A DNA stretch of 64,000 nucleotides from assembly GCF_003351345.1 (NCBI RefSeq), contig NZ_QQTO01000021.1, forward strand, positions 372,001 through 436,000, read 5' to 3'. The notes beneath the pieces are model-generated. The model did not search any database. It was not told the DNA's origin and saw nothing but the letters and a program-made list of their open reading frames with translations. Shown one piece after another: positions 21,609-30,137 of the stretch. Position 1 is the first letter of the stretch; each line of letters begins with the position of its first letter. Source of the stretch: Allobosea caraganae (lineage in GTDB: Bacteria > Pseudomonadota > Alphaproteobacteria > Rhizobiales > Beijerinckiaceae). The position numbers and the translations under genes were made by a program.

Positions 21609-22619
21609 TCAGCCCGGCCGGCGCTCGACGAAGACGCAGCCATCGAAGCTGAAGACCTCTTCGCCATGCTGGTTCACGCCGGCATTGCGGTGGAAGAACA
21701 GGCCCCATTGCGGCCGCGAGGCGCTGGCCCGGGCCTCGACCACGGTCGAGCTGTAGGTGATGCGGTCGCCGGCGAAGACCGGCTTGCCCCAGCGCAGGTT
21801 CTTGAAGCCGGGGGAGGGGCCGAGCCGTGGCGCGCGCCCTGAAGTTGCCGCGAGCTGGCGCTTGCGATGCGAGACCATGGTCGCCATCCAGACCGAGGCC
21901 GTGTGCCAGCCCGAGGCGGCGAGCTGGCCGAAGGAGCTCTGGCGCGCCGCGGCGTCGTCCATGTGGAAGGGCTGCGGATCGAAGGAGCGGGCGAAGGCGA
22001 CGATTTCCTCAGGCGTGAAGACGAAGCTGCCGAGCTCGAAGCGGCGGCCGATCTCGAGGTCTTCGAAGAAGCGCGCCGGCTCCGTCGCCTCGGCCGGGGC
22101 TTCGAGCGGGCTTTGTATTGTCGGCCGTTCATAACGCGGCGAATGGGCGAGCCAGTCGCCCGGCGGGATGGTGGCGGGAAAGCCTCGGCGCACGAACATG
22201 ATCCAGTTGACCTGCTCCAGCACGGGCTGGTTGTCCTGGTTGAGCAGCTCGAAGCGGAAACGGACCAGGCCCATCTCGGGGCGCGAGCGCGATTCCTTGG
22301 TCTCGATCACGGTGCGGCGGGTGCGCAGCGTGTCGCCCGGCCTGACCGGGCGTAGCCACTTCACCTCCTCGATGCCCGGCGCGCCCATGGCGGCTGAATC
22401 GAGCAGGAAATCCTCGGCGATCAGCCGCATCTGGATCGAGCAGCTATGCCAGCCGGAGGCGATCAGCGTGCCGACGAAGCTCTGCTTGGCGGCCTCGGGG
22501 TCGGTATGGAAATCCTGGGCATCGAAGCGCGAGGCATAGGCGATGATGGCGTCCTGCGAGAGGGTGATCTCGCGGGTCGTCTTGACCTCGCCAAGGGGGA
22601 AATCCTCGAAATAGCGCAT
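21609..22619 (-). CDS. Tandem MaoC-like hydratase
   Basis: 336 aa made of two hot-dog domains, each with the hydratase-2 motif: FDAQDFHTDPEAA with IASGWHS in the N-terminal half, and FDPQPFHMDDAAA with AASGWHT in the C-terminal half. Such double MaoC proteins hydrate enoyl-CoA thioesters. No fatty acid, PHA or propionate pathway genes are near, so the substrate is open. It lies 72 nt downstream of ychF on the same strand. Confidence 0.85.
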   Translation of the reverse strand: MRYFEDFPLGEVKTTREITLSQDAIIAYASRFDAQDFHTDPEAAKQSFVGTLIASGWHSCSIQMRLIAEDFLLDSAAMGAPGIEEVKWLRPVRPGDTLRTRRTVIETKESRSRPEMGLVRFRFELLNQDNQPVLEQVNWIMFVRRGFPATIPPGDWLAHSPRYERPTIQSPLEAPAEATEPARFFEDLEIGRRFELGSFVFTPEEIVAFARSFDPQPFHMDDAAARQSSFGQLAASGWHTASVWMATMVSHRKRQLAATSGRAPRLGPSPGFKNLRWGKPVFAGDRITYSSTVVEARASASRPQWGLFFHRNAGVNQHGEEVFSFDGCVFVERRPG

Positions 22620-22691
22620 GGCTCGTCCGTGGCTCCGTTGGATCGACGCGTCGCGCCACCCCTACCGGCAGGTGGCGCGCTTGGAAATGCG

Positions 22692-23789
22692 TCAGTTGGC
22701 AAAGCGGAAGTGCAGCACGTCGCCATCGGCGACGATGTATTCCTTGCCTTCGAGCCGGAATTTTCCGGCCTCGCGCGCGCCCGCCTCGCCCTTGTTGGCG
22801 ATGTAGTCGGGATAGGCGATGGTCTCGGCGCGGATATAGCCCTTCTCGAAATCGCTATGGATGACGCCGGCGGCGGCCGGGCCCTTGGTGCCCTTCTCGA
22901 TCGTCCAGGCACGCGCCTCCTTCGGGCCGACCGTGAAATAGGTGACGAGCTTGAGCAGGGAGTAGCCGGCGCGGATGACGCGGTTGAGGCCTGGTTCCTC
23001 CAGGCCGACAGCGTCGAGATAATCCTTCTGCTCGTCGGCCGGCATCACCGCGATCTCGCTCTCGATCTTGGCGGAGACGACGACCGCGATGGCATTCTCT
23101 TCGGCGGCACGGACCTTGACCTGCTCTGAGAAGGCATTGCCCTTGTCGGCGCTGGCCTCCTCGACATTGCAGACATAGAGCACGGGCTTGGAGGAGAGCA
23201 GGCCGAGCATCTCGAAGGCCTTGCGCTCGTCAGCCGCGACCTGGACGAGGCGGGCCGGCTTGCCCTCGCGCAGCAGCACGAGGCAACGGTTCATCAGGTC
23301 GGCCAGCTCCTTGGCCTCCTTGTCGCCGGACTTGGCCTTCTTCTCCAGCGGCAGCACGCGCTTCTCGAGGCTTTCGAGATCGGCGAGCATCAGCTCGGTC
23401 TCGATGATCTCGATATCGTTGATCGGCGCGACCTTGCCCTCGACATGGGTGATGTCGCCATCCTCGAAGCAGCGCACGACATGGGCGATGGCGTCGCATT
23501 CGCGGATGTTGGCGAGGAACTGGTTGCCGAGGCCCTCGCCCTTCGAGGCGCCGCGCACCAGGCCGGCAATGTCGACGAAGGTCAGCCTGGTCGGGATGAT
23601 CTCCTTCGAGCCGGCGATCGCTGCGAGCAACTCCAGCCGGTCGTCGGGCACGGCGACGTCGCCGACATTCGGCTCGATGGTGCAGAACGGGTAGTTGGCG
23701 GCTTGCGCCGCCGCCGTCTGCGTCAGCGCGTTGAACAGGGTCGACTTGCCGACATTCGGCAGGCCGACGATACCGCATTTGAAGCCCAT
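22692..23789 (-). CDS. ychF: Ribosome-binding ATPase YchF
   Basis: 365 aa Obg-family P-loop protein. The G1 motif GLPNVGKST is at about residues 8-16, DIAGLVRGASKGEGLGNQFL is G3, and the G4 NKxD motif is altered to NVEE (LYVCNVEEAS), the change that gives YchF its ATP preference. A C-terminal TGS domain is present. It acts in translation control and stress response. The ATG at 23789 (MGFKCGIVGLP) matches the family; an ATG at 23819 adds 10 unlikely residues. Confidence 0.96.
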   Translation of the reverse strand: MGFKCGIVGLPNVGKSTLFNALTQTAAAQAANYPFCTIEPNVGDVAVPDDRLELLAAIAGSKEIIPTRLTFVDIAGLVRGASKGEGLGNQFLANIRECDAIAHVVRCFEDGDITHVEGKVAPINDIEIIETELMLADLESLEKRVLPLEKKAKSGDKEAKELADLMNRCLVLLREGKPARLVQVAADERKAFEMLGLLSSKPVLYVCNVEEASADKGNAFSEQVKVRAAEENAIAVVVSAKIESEIAVMPADEQKDYLDAVGLEEPGLNRVIRAGYSLLKLVTYFTVGPKEARAWTIEKGTKGPAAAGVIHSDFEKGYIRAETIAYPDYIANKGEAGAREAGKFRLEGKEYIVADGDVLHFRFAN

Positions 23790-23996
23790 GGTGACTGGTC
23801 CATTGCGTTGCCGCCACAAAGGGGCGGTCGCGAGATCATCGCTGTGAATTGCTCCCGGGCCTTATTGGGTGCCGGGCGGCAAAAGACAAGATGGCGGGGG
23901 GCCGGGCGGGCTCACGCGAACGTGCATGGCGAGGCCGGAGATGGAGGCGCAGGACTTTGCTGCGCCGCCCTATCGCTGGCCTGACGGAGGTTTTCC

Positions 23997-24602
23997 ATGC
24001 GCATTCTTGTTTCCAGCCTGTTTGCTGCCGGCCTCGTCCTGGCGAGTGGAATGTCCCAGGCGCAGGCGCCGGGAACGCGCGTGCGCGGCGAGGTCGAGGC
24101 GGTCGATGGCTCGACCCTGACGGTGAAGAACGGCAATGACGAGAAGGTCTCGATCAGTCTCGCGCCAAACTATTCGGTCGGCGCCGTGGTCAAGGCCAGC
24201 GTCGCCGACATCAAGAAGGGCAGCTTCATCGGCGTCGGTGCAAGGCCGCAGCCGGACGGCACGCTGCTGGCCGTGCAGGTCTTCATCTTCCCGGAAGCGA
24301 TGCGCGGCACCGGCGAGGGGCATCGGCCCTGGGGCGTGCTGCCGGACAGCACGATGACCAACGCCACGGTTGCCGACACCGTATCGCGCGTCGACGGCGC
24401 CAATCTCGTCCTGGCCTATCCGGGCGGCGAGCAGAAGGTGACGATCACGCCCGAGGCCAACATCATCATGGCGGCGCCGGCCGAAGCGGCAGAGTTGAAG
24501 CCGGGCGCGCAGGTGGCGATGACGGCCAGCCGGCAGGCCGACGGCAAGCTGACCGCGAGCCGGGTGACGATCGCCAAGCCGGGCGCACAGCTGCCGATGT
24601 GA
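23997..24602 (+). CDS. Secreted DUF5666-like protein
   Basis: 201 aa with a signal peptide (MRILVSSLFAAGLVLASGMS, cleavage near AQA at 23). Two similar beta-rich repeats follow (VRGEVEAVDGSTLTVKNG and DTVSRVDGANLVLAYPGG), each followed by a segment on additive properties (VKASVADIKKGSFIGVG and LKPGAQVAMTASRQADG). This is the small beta-barrel pattern of DUF5666 proteins. It is probably periplasmic. It converges on the toxin gene at 24609. Function unknown. Confidence 0.72.
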   Translation: MRILVSSLFAAGLVLASGMSQAQAPGTRVRGEVEAVDGSTLTVKNGNDEKVSISLAPNYSVGAVVKASVADIKKGSFIGVGARPQPDGTLLAVQVFIFPEAMRGTGEGHRPWGVLPDSTMTNATVADTVSRVDGANLVLAYPGGEQKVTITPEANIIMAAPAEAAELKPGAQVAMTASRQADGKLTASRVTIAKPGAQLPM

Positions 24603-24608
24603 GGCGCG

Positions 24609-25052
24609 TCAGGACGCGAGAACGGCCTCCAAAGCCGTCTCGAAGGGGTTGATGATCGTCAGGTTACCGATCTTTTGGCCGTCTGCCAGATCCTCCGACA
24701 GCAAGATGTCGCAGCCATAGGCGAGGGCCGCGGCGATCAGCGTTGAGTCGAAGAACGAGTAGCGGTAGCGGCCGTGGATGGCCAATCCCTCAAGGCAGGT
24801 TGCCGCTGTCAGCGGCGCCTTGCACCAGGGCTCCATCGCCAGCAGGAACTGGGTGAGTTCGGCGGTCGCGATCGCAGGAAACTTGCGCAGAACGTTATAG
24901 GCGAACTCGTTCATCACCTGCGGGCTGATGATGATGAGGTCACGCTCGCTTAGCGCGGCGATCCAGCTTCGCGCGATGGCCTGCTTCTGCGGCTCCCGTG
25001 GGTCCTTCAGATACAGCATCACGTTCGTGTCGACGAAGCAGGCGCTCGGCAT
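24609..25052 (-). CDS. vapC: PIN-domain ribonuclease toxin (VapC-type)
   Basis: 147 aa. The PIN acidic residues are present: Asp in CFVDTNVMLYL (residue 8), Glu in QVMNEFAYNV, and Asp in YSFFDSTLIAAAL and LLSEDLADG. These proteins are Mg2+-dependent RNases, usually of tRNA or rRNA, held inactive by a partner. The start at 25052 lies inside the upstream antitoxin gene; the two frames overlap by 113 bp. It probably forms a type II toxin-antitoxin pair with that gene. Confidence 0.85.
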   Translation of the reverse strand: MPSACFVDTNVMLYLKDPREPQKQAIARSWIAALSERDLIIISPQVMNEFAYNVLRKFPAIATAELTQFLLAMEPWCKAPLTAATCLEGLAIHGRYRYSFFDSTLIAAALAYGCDILLSEDLADGQKIGNLTIINPFETALEAVLAS

Positions 25053-25266
25053 AGAGGTCCTCACGTGCAGGCCGTTCGGCGGCAATGCCAGGCAAATCAG
25101 GGCCAGCCAGGAAAGCGGCAAGAGCCTCTCTCTGCGTCAGAGTTTGGCCGAGCCGCTTCTCGACCATCTCAGCCATGAACTTCGACATGCTCTTGCCTTC
25201 GCGCGCAGCAGCGACCCGCACGCGTGCGATCGTTTCTTGGGGTAAGGTGATGGTCAGGTTCTTCAT
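24940..25266 (-). CDS. Ribbon-helix-helix antitoxin
   Basis: 108 aa. The N-terminus MKNLTITLPQETIARVRVAA is the beta-strand and first helix of a CopG/RHH DNA-binding domain; the middle (RLGQTLTQREALAAFLAG) is a linker and REDLYAERLLRRHE is the toxin-binding tail. It should repress its own promoter and neutralise the PIN toxin. The last 38 codons (RRHERDAVSEG onward) run inside the toxin gene and are rich in Arg/Ala, which suggests loss of an earlier stop codon. Confidence 0.8.
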   Translation of the reverse strand: MKNLTITLPQETIARVRVAAAREGKSMSKFMAEMVEKRLGQTLTQREALAAFLAGPDLPGIAAERPAREDLYAERLLRRHERDAVSEGPTGAAEAGHRAKLDRRAKRA

Positions 25267-25322
25267 TTCCGGCTCCTCAAAGCCGCACTAAAACACGAAT
25301 ATCGTGTTCCCGTGTCTTCGCG

Positions 25323-25937
25323 TCAATCCGCGGCCTTCTCGCCGAGCCGCTTCACGGCCGCGTGGCCGCGCGCGTCCATGAACAGGTGGACCTTGTTCTG
25401 GAAGCCGGCATCGTCGCCTGCGGCCAGCAGCGCGGCGTTGTCGGCGCAGGCAGTGCAGAGATCCTCGACCCAGGGCTGCTCGGCCTTGCCGAAATCGTTC
25501 AGCACGTAGCCATGGACCAGCGCCTTGTCGCCAGGATGGCCGATGCCCATGCGGACGCGGCGATACTCGTTGCCGATCATGGCCGTGATCGAGCGCAAGC
25601 CGTTATGGCCGGCATTGCCGCCGCCGAGCTTGACGCGCAGCTTGGCCGGGGGGAGGTCGAGCTCGTCATGGAAGGCGACGACATCGGCCGGAGTCAGCTT
25701 GAAGAAGCGCATGGCTTCGCCGACGGCGCGGCCCGACTCGTTCATATAGGTCTGCGGCTTGAGCAGGATGACCTTCTGCGTGCCGATCACCGCCTCGCAG
25801 GCCTCGGCCTGGAAGCGGGCGCGCCAGGGCGAGGCGCGATGGGCGCGGGCGATCGTGTCGAGCGCCATGAAGCCGATATTGTGGCGGTTATGGGCGTAGC
25901 GCGCACCGGGGTTGCCGAGGCCGGCGAAGATCAGCAT
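25323..25937 (-). CDS. pth: Peptidyl-tRNA hydrolase
   Basis: 204 aa. It releases peptides from prematurely dissociated peptidyl-tRNA. Conserved residues include the N-terminal [20 protein letters not shown] with catalytic His, [25 protein letters not shown] and [13 protein letters not shown]. The ATG at 25937 begins at the fold; the 20 codons upstream are dispensable. It follows rplY on the same strand, but a strong terminator lies between them, so it probably has its own promoter. Confidence 0.96.
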   Translation of the reverse strand: MLIFAGLGNPGARYAHNRHNIGFMALDTIARAHRASPWRARFQAEACEAVIGTQKVILLKPQTYMNESGRAVGEAMRFFKLTPADVVAFHDELDLPPAKLRVKLGGGNAGHNGLRSITAMIGNEYRRVRMGIGHPGDKALVHGYVLNDFGKAEQPWVEDLCTACADNAALLAAGDDAGFQNKVHLFMDARGHAAVKRLGEKAAD

Positions 25938-25967
25938 GGCGGGGCACTCCGGCGGGCATTCATTGGA

Positions 25968-26013
25968 GCATGATGTTTCCCGAAAACCGGTTTCCACTTT
26001 TCGGCATCATGCT
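25968..26013. repeat. AGCATGATG...CATCATGCT dispersed repeat
   Basis: Nine-base inverted arms AGCATGATG and CATCATGCT enclose TTTCCCGAAAACCGGTTTCC and ACTTTTCGG. This short element is, to my knowledge, widely scattered in intergenic DNA of Rhizobiales genomes. Here it lies upstream of pth and next to the rplY terminator. Confidence 0.7.
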
Positions 26014-26018
26014 GGGGC

Positions 26019-26055
26019 CAAAAAACAAGAACGGCCGGGTTATACCCGGCCGTTC
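26019..26055 (-). terminator. Rho-independent terminator after rplY
   Basis: On the minus strand a 12-bp perfect stem (GAACGGCCGGGT / ACCCGGCCGTTC, loop of three) is followed by TCTTGTTTTTTGG. It lies 27 nt downstream of the rplY stop and should end that transcript before pth. Confidence 0.92.
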
Positions 26056-26081
26056 CCATTCGTCCATCAGACTTGAGGCAA

Positions 26082-26702
26082 TCAGGCCTTCTTGGCGTCG
26101 GCCGCAGGCGCAGCCTCAGCGGCCGGCGCGTCCTCGACGACGTTCGGCGGCACGATCGTGACCAGCGTGAGGTTCTCGCGCGAGGTCAGCGAGGCGCCTT
26201 CCGGCAGCTTGAGCGCATCGGAGTGGATCGAGTCGCCGATCTCAAGTCCGGCAACCGAGACCTCGAAGGCGTCCGGGATGCTCTCGGGCGAAACGTCGAT
26301 CTCGACGGCGTGCTCGACGAGCTGCATGGCGCCGCCAGCCTTCAGGCCGGGGCAATCGGCCTGGCCGACGACATGGATCGGCACCAGGACCTTGACGGTC
26401 TGACCGGCGGCGAGGCGCAGGAAGTCGACATGGATCGGGAAATCCTTGACCGGGTCGAGCTGGTAGTCGCGCGGAATGACGCGCGTCTTCTTGCCCTCGA
26501 CATCGACCTCGAAGATCGTGGTCAGGAAGTGGCCGGCGTAGATCAGCAGGCGGGTCTGGTTGGCGTTGAGCGCGATCGCTTCGGGAGCGGCGCCCCCGCC
26601 ATAGATCACGGCGGGTGTCAGGCCTTGACGACGTACTGCCCGGGCGGCCCCCTTGCCAACCTGGGCGCGCGCCGAAGCCTGGATTTGCTTCGCGGCGGTC
26701 AT
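26082..26702 (-). CDS. rplY: 50S ribosomal protein bL25 (Ctc form)
   Basis: 206 aa, the long form of L25 with a 5S-rRNA-binding N-terminal domain (ASARAQVGKGAARAVRRQGL, then PAVIYGGG) and a TL5/Ctc C-terminal beta domain (IPDAFEVSVAGLEIGDSIHS). It ends in an Ala/Pro/Lys-rich tail. It binds 5S rRNA in the large subunit. A terminator-like hairpin lies only 19 nt before the start codon and may control expression. Confidence 0.95.
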   Translation of the reverse strand: MTAAKQIQASARAQVGKGAARAVRRQGLTPAVIYGGGAAPEAIALNANQTRLLIYAGHFLTTIFEVDVEGKKTRVIPRDYQLDPVKDFPIHVDFLRLAAGQTVKVLVPIHVVGQADCPGLKAGGAMQLVEHAVEIDVSPESIPDAFEVSVAGLEIGDSIHSDALKLPEGASLTSRENLTLVTIVPPNVVEDAPAAEAAPAADAKKA

Positions 26703-26720
26703 GATGTGTGTCCTTGCTTC

Positions 26721-26747
26721 AAAAAAGACGGCCGCTCAACGCGGCCG
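26721..26747 (-). terminator. Terminator-like hairpin in the rplY leader (possible attenuator)
   Basis: Read on the minus strand: CGGCCGC, loop GTTGA, GCGGCCG, then TCTTTTTT, ending 19 nt before the rplY ATG. There is no room for a promoter between the T-tract and the gene, so it either ends a transcript from the AbrB-like gene with partial read-through or acts as a 5' attenuator of rplY. Confidence 0.72.
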
Positions 26748-26848
26748 GTTCGGTCTTCGCGCCCGTGCCTCCAAGGGTGTCAGTCGGGCGCGAGGAGGCT
26801 CATAGGGGAAAATGGGCGGGAGGACAAGACGGAGCGGGCGGAGATCGG

Positions 26849-27121
26849 CTATGGCAACGGCTCTCCGGCCCAGCCTTGTGCCGTAGCCTCATTGATCTCC
26901 TCGATCGTTAGGGAGGGGCCGTTCTCGCGCTTCAGCAAGCCGAAGGCAGCCGAGATGCAGCCGGTCGGTCGTGCCGCCGCTGTTTCCAAAGCCTTCATCC
27001 CGATGCGCCCATCAGGGAGCTTCTCGACCGCGATCTTAGCGCCGGGGCGAACGCCCAGATGCTTCAGCAAGTGATCGTCGAGCGTGATCCGCCCTTTGGC
27101 GGTAATGGTGAGCGTGCCCAT
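26849..27121 (-). CDS. AbrB/SpoVT-like DNA-binding protein
   Basis: 90 aa. The N-terminus TLTITAKGRITLDDHLLKHL plus GVRPGAKIAVEK is the swapped-hairpin AbrB fold used by MazE/VapB-type antitoxins. The C-terminal half (LLKRENGPSLTIEEINEATA) resembles an antitoxin tail. No toxin gene lies beside it, so it is an orphan antitoxin or a small regulator. The ATG at 27121 has AAAAGG about nine bases upstream. Confidence 0.72.
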   Translation of the reverse strand: MGTLTITAKGRITLDDHLLKHLGVRPGAKIAVEKLPDGRIGMKALETAAARPTGCISAAFGLLKRENGPSLTIEEINEATAQGWAGEPLP

Positions 27122-27219
27122 GACCAAGCCTTTTGAGAGGCCGTCAGTGTATGTGGAAACGGCCTTGTTACAAGCCGCCCGTTCATTCGGCCAAAGCAGG
27201 TTCCGGATCAGTTTAAGCC

Positions 27220-27306
27220 GTCATTGCGAGCGTAGCGAAGCAACCCAGGGGGTCTCGCTCACCCAGTCCCCCTGGATTGCTTCGTCGCTATGCTCCTCGC
27301 AATGAC
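27220..27306. repeat. GTCATTGCGAG dispersed palindrome
   Basis: An imperfect long inverted repeat bounded by GTCATTGCGAGCGTAGCGAA and CTCGCAATGAC, with an inner CCCAGGGGG/CCCCCTGG pair. It fills most of the gap between the AbrB-like gene and the ExbD-like gene. This is another member of the window's many palindromic intergenic repeats. Confidence 0.72.
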
Positions 27307-27346
27307 GCGGAGGCGCCGAAGCTCTTCTGCCTGATCGGAAAGCGTC

Positions 27347-27688
27347 TTAAGGCAAGGTCACGAGCGCAACATTGCGAAACCCGGCATCGTTCAGCCGCTT
27401 CATCACGGCCATGACGGCGCGGAAATCGGCGCTCCGGCTGGCGCCGAAGGCGATGCGCGTCGCCTTGTCTCCGCCGGTCTTGCGATCGATCGCCGCGATC
27501 AGGTCGTCGGAAGCGACGACCTCGCCTTCGACCAGCGCGGAGAGATCATCCCTCAGCCTCGCCTCCAGCGCGCCGCTGCTCAACGTGGAGCCGGGGTGCT
27601 CAGGCAAGGTAGGCGGGACCTGCGCCTCGGCAATCGTGAGCGGGGCGATGGTGAGGAGCAGGGTGAGCAGCGCTGGCTGCGTCGGCAT
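27347..27688 (-). CDS. Secreted ExbD/TolR-like domain protein
   Basis: 113 aa. A signal peptide (MPTQPALLTLLLTIAPLTIA, cleavage after AEA) replaces the usual membrane anchor. The C-terminal half (KATRIAFGASRSADFRAVMA, then VMKRLNDAGFRNVALVT) matches the periplasmic beta-alpha fold of ExbD/TolR. Canonical ExbD has an N-terminal helix with a proton-path Asp, which is absent. No exbB/tolQ is nearby. It lies 13 nt after yhhQ, so it may be co-transcribed. Function unknown. Confidence 0.6.
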   Translation of the reverse strand: MPTQPALLTLLLTIAPLTIAEAQVPPTLPEHPGSTLSSGALEARLRDDLSALVEGEVVASDDLIAAIDRKTGGDKATRIAFGASRSADFRAVMAVMKRLNDAGFRNVALVTLP

Positions 27689-27701
27689 CGTCTCCGCAAC
27701 C

Positions 27702-28265
27702 TCAGGCCGCCACCAGCCCCAGCCGCTCATCCCTACGCCGCAGCAGGTGCATCAGCGGCAGAGCGAGCAGCACCATCCAGGCCTTGCCGACGATCTGGCC
27801 GGCGAGGAAATCCAGGCTGCCGAAGGCGAGCCAGAGGAAGACGATGCTGTCGATGACGAGGCCGAACAGGCTCGACGCCGCCACGGCCGCGACGAAGTTG
27901 CGCTTCTGCAGCGGGGTGTAGATCGCGAAATCGGCGAGCTCCGAGAGCAGGAAGGCGGTCATCGAGGCAACGACGATGGCCGCCGGCGCCAGCAGGCCGG
28001 AGATCAGCGCGCCGACGGCGATGGCGCCGAGGCCCGCGACCGGGCCGAGGCGGCGCTGGACGATGTCGCGCAGCACGAGCGCAAGCCCGATCATCAGCAC
28101 GCCGCTCGGGGCGCTCAAGCCTGGCGCGACCGGCACGAGGCAGGGGCCGTTGGGCACGCAGACGGTGCCGACATTGCCGATCAGCCAATTGGCGAGCGGG
28201 ATGGTGAGCGCGAAGAGGATGAGCGCGATGACGCCCTCGATGCGGCGCTGACGATCAGGATTCAT
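27702..28265 (-). CDS. yhhQ: Queuosine precursor transporter (YhhQ/VUT family)
   Basis: 187 aa, about six membrane helices. The family shows the pattern [20 protein letters not shown] and [18 protein letters not shown], with Glu and Asp in the membrane. YhhQ imports preQ0/preQ1 for queuosine synthesis in tRNA. Its start overlaps the end of queC by 11 bp, which ties it to the same pathway. The ATG at 28265 ([11 protein letters not shown]) is preferred to an upstream one. Confidence 0.86.
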   Translation of the reverse strand: MNPDRQRRIEGVIALILFALTIPLANWLIGNVGTVCVPNGPCLVPVAPGLSAPSGVLMIGLALVLRDIVQRRLGPVAGLGAIAVGALISGLLAPAAIVVASMTAFLLSELADFAIYTPLQKRNFVAAVAASSLFGLVIDSIVFLWLAFGSLDFLAGQIVGKAWMVLLALPLMHLLRRRDERLGLVAA

Positions 28266-29001
28266 GGCTCGGTCCACTGTCTTCCGGAGAAACGAGATAG
28301 GCGGCATAGCCCTTCGCACGCAAATCGCACGCCGGGCAGGCACCGCAGCCATAGCCCCAGTCGTGGCGCGTGCGACGGTCGCCGAGATAGCAGCTATGGC
28401 TCTGCTCGATGACGAGATCGAGGAAGTCCTGGCCGCCGAGCGCCTTGGCCAGCGCGAAGGTCTGCGCCTTGTCGCGCCACATCAGCGGCGTGTGCAGCAC
28501 GAGCCTGCGGTCGAGCCCGAGGCCAAGCGCGACCTGCATCGCCTTGATCGTGTCGTCGCGGCAATCGGGATAGCCGGAATAATCGGTCTCGCAGACGCCG
28601 AGCACGATGTGCTTGGCGTGGCGGCGATAAGCCACTGCCGCAGCGAAGGAGAGGAAGATCAGGTTGCGGCCGGGCACGAAGGTTGTCGGCAGGCCGCTCT
28701 CGGAGAAGGCGATCTCGCTGTCGCGGGTCAGGGCCGTCTCGGAGATCGCGCCTAGCGACTTGAGATCGACGAGGTGGTCGGGGCCGAGCCGCTCGGCGTA
28801 GCGGCCGCCGCGCGCGAGCAGCGCCGCGCGGATCGCCGGGCGGCATTCCAGCTCGACGCTGTGGCGCTGGCCATAGTCGAAGCCAATGGTCTCGACCGAA
28901 GCGAAGCGCTCGAGCGCCCAAGCGAGGGCGACGGTCGAATCCTGGCCGCCCGAGAACAGGACGAGCGCTCGGCCGGCATCGGAGGGGGCCGGGGTGGTCA
29001 T
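28255..29001 (-). CDS. queC: 7-cyano-7-deazaguanine synthase
   Basis: 248 aa. It makes preQ0 from 7-carboxy-7-deazaguanine, ammonia and ATP. The PP-loop is [16 protein letters not shown] (residues 13-28), and the C-terminal zinc site is SCYLGD followed by [11 protein letters not shown]. It overlaps yhhQ and starts 11 nt after prs, forming prs-queC-yhhQ. Confidence 0.95.
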   Translation of the reverse strand: MTTPAPSDAGRALVLFSGGQDSTVALAWALERFASVETIGFDYGQRHSVELECRPAIRAALLARGGRYAERLGPDHLVDLKSLGAISETALTRDSEIAFSESGLPTTFVPGRNLIFLSFAAAVAYRRHAKHIVLGVCETDYSGYPDCRDDTIKAMQVALGLGLDRRLVLHTPLMWRDKAQTFALAKALGGQDFLDLVIEQSHSCYLGDRRTRHDWGYGCGACPACDLRAKGYAAYLVSPEDSGPSHES

Positions 29002-29012
29002 CGCTGCACCGT

Positions 29013-29957
29013 TCAGTCGAACAGGCTGGAGACGCTCGATTCGCTCGCGGTGCGCTCGATCGCCTCGCCCATCAGGTTGGCGATGGAGATGACGCGGATG
29101 TTGCGCGCCACCTTGACCGCCTCGGTCGGCATGATCGAATCCGTGATCACCAGCTCCTTGAGCTTGGAGTTGGCGATGCGCGCCACGGCGCCGCCCGAGA
29201 GCACGCCATGGGTGATGTAGGCGTAGACTTCACGAGCGCCCTGGTCGAGCAGCGCCTCGGCGGCGTTGCAGAGCGTGCCGCCGGAATCGACGATGTCGTC
29301 GAGCAGGATGCAGGAGCGGCCCTCGACCGAGCCGATGATGTTCATGACCTCGGACTCGCCCGGCCGGTCGCGGCGCTTGTCGACGATGGCGAGCGGGGCG
29401 TCGATGCGCTTGGCGAGTGCCCGCGCCCGGACCACGCCGCCGACGTCGGGCGAGACCACCATGGCGTTCTTGTAGTCGAGCCGCTCGCGGATATCGCGCG
29501 CCATCAGCGGGGCGCCGAACAGGTTGTCGGTGGGGATGTCGAAGAAGCCCTGGATCTGCCCGGCATGGAGATCGAGCGTCAGCACGCGGTCGACGCCGGC
29601 ATGGGTGATCAGGTTGGCGACGAGCTTGGCCGAGATCGGGGTGCGGCCCGAGGCGCGCCGATCCTGGCGGGCATAGCCGAAATAGGGGATCACCGCCGTG
29701 ATGCGCCTGGCCGAGGAGCGGCGCAGCGCGTCGGTGATGATCAGCAGCTCCATCAGGTGGTCGTTCGTCGGGAACGAGGTCGACTGGATGATGAAGACAT
29801 CCTGGCCGCGCACGTTCTCCTGGATCTCGACGAAGACCTCCATGTCGGCGAAGCGCCGGACGGACGCCTTGGCGAGCGGAATGTCGAGGGAGGCACAGAT
29901 CGCTTCGGCGAGCGGCCGGTTGGAATTGCCGGCGACGACTTTGATCGAAGAGGGCAT
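29013..29957 (-). CDS. prs: Ribose-phosphate pyrophosphokinase
   Basis: 314 aa. It makes PRPP from ribose-5-phosphate and ATP for nucleotide, His and Trp synthesis. Conserved segments are [19 protein letters not shown], the ATP-binding [31 protein letters not shown] and the PRPP loop [18 protein letters not shown]. The ATG at 29957 ([10 protein letters not shown]) is typical; a GTG at 29969 is possible. It precedes queC in an apparent operon. The PRPP it makes feeds Apt and others. Confidence 0.96.
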   Translation of the reverse strand: MPSSIKVVAGNSNRPLAEAICASLDIPLAKASVRRFADMEVFVEIQENVRGQDVFIIQSTSFPTNDHLMELLIITDALRRSSARRITAVIPYFGYARQDRRASGRTPISAKLVANLITHAGVDRVLTLDLHAGQIQGFFDIPTDNLFGAPLMARDIRERLDYKNAMVVSPDVGGVVRARALAKRIDAPLAIVDKRRDRPGESEVMNIIGSVEGRSCILLDDIVDSGGTLCNAAEALLDQGAREVYAYITHGVLSGGAVARIANSKLKELVITDSIMPTEAVKVARNIRVISIANLMGEAIERTASESSVSSLFD

Positions 29958-30051
29958 GCCGGGGCGCACCGTAAAGACTGGCAGGTTCGGGCCGCGGAGG
30001 CAGCTCGATTTGACGGGCTCTTAACAGCGCGATGACAATGAGTCGACTGTT

Positions 30052-30071
30052 GCACTGCAAAAAGGCAGTGC
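30052..30071. other. Small hairpin upstream of prs
   Basis: GCACTGC, loop AAAAAG, GCAGTGC forms a perfect 7-bp stem about 95 nt upstream of the prs start. It may lie in the prs leader or promoter. No T-tract follows. Confidence 0.4.
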
Positions 30072-30137
30072 GAATCGTACTTGTCTGCCTTGCTTACGGC
30101 GCGTTGCTGGTAGCGGCAGGTTATGCGGAACCACAGC

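Noticed and set aside
26849..27121. Pairing the AbrB-like protein with a toxin
   Set aside because: No PIN, MazF or other toxin frame lies beside it; the neighbours are rplY and an ExbD-like gene.
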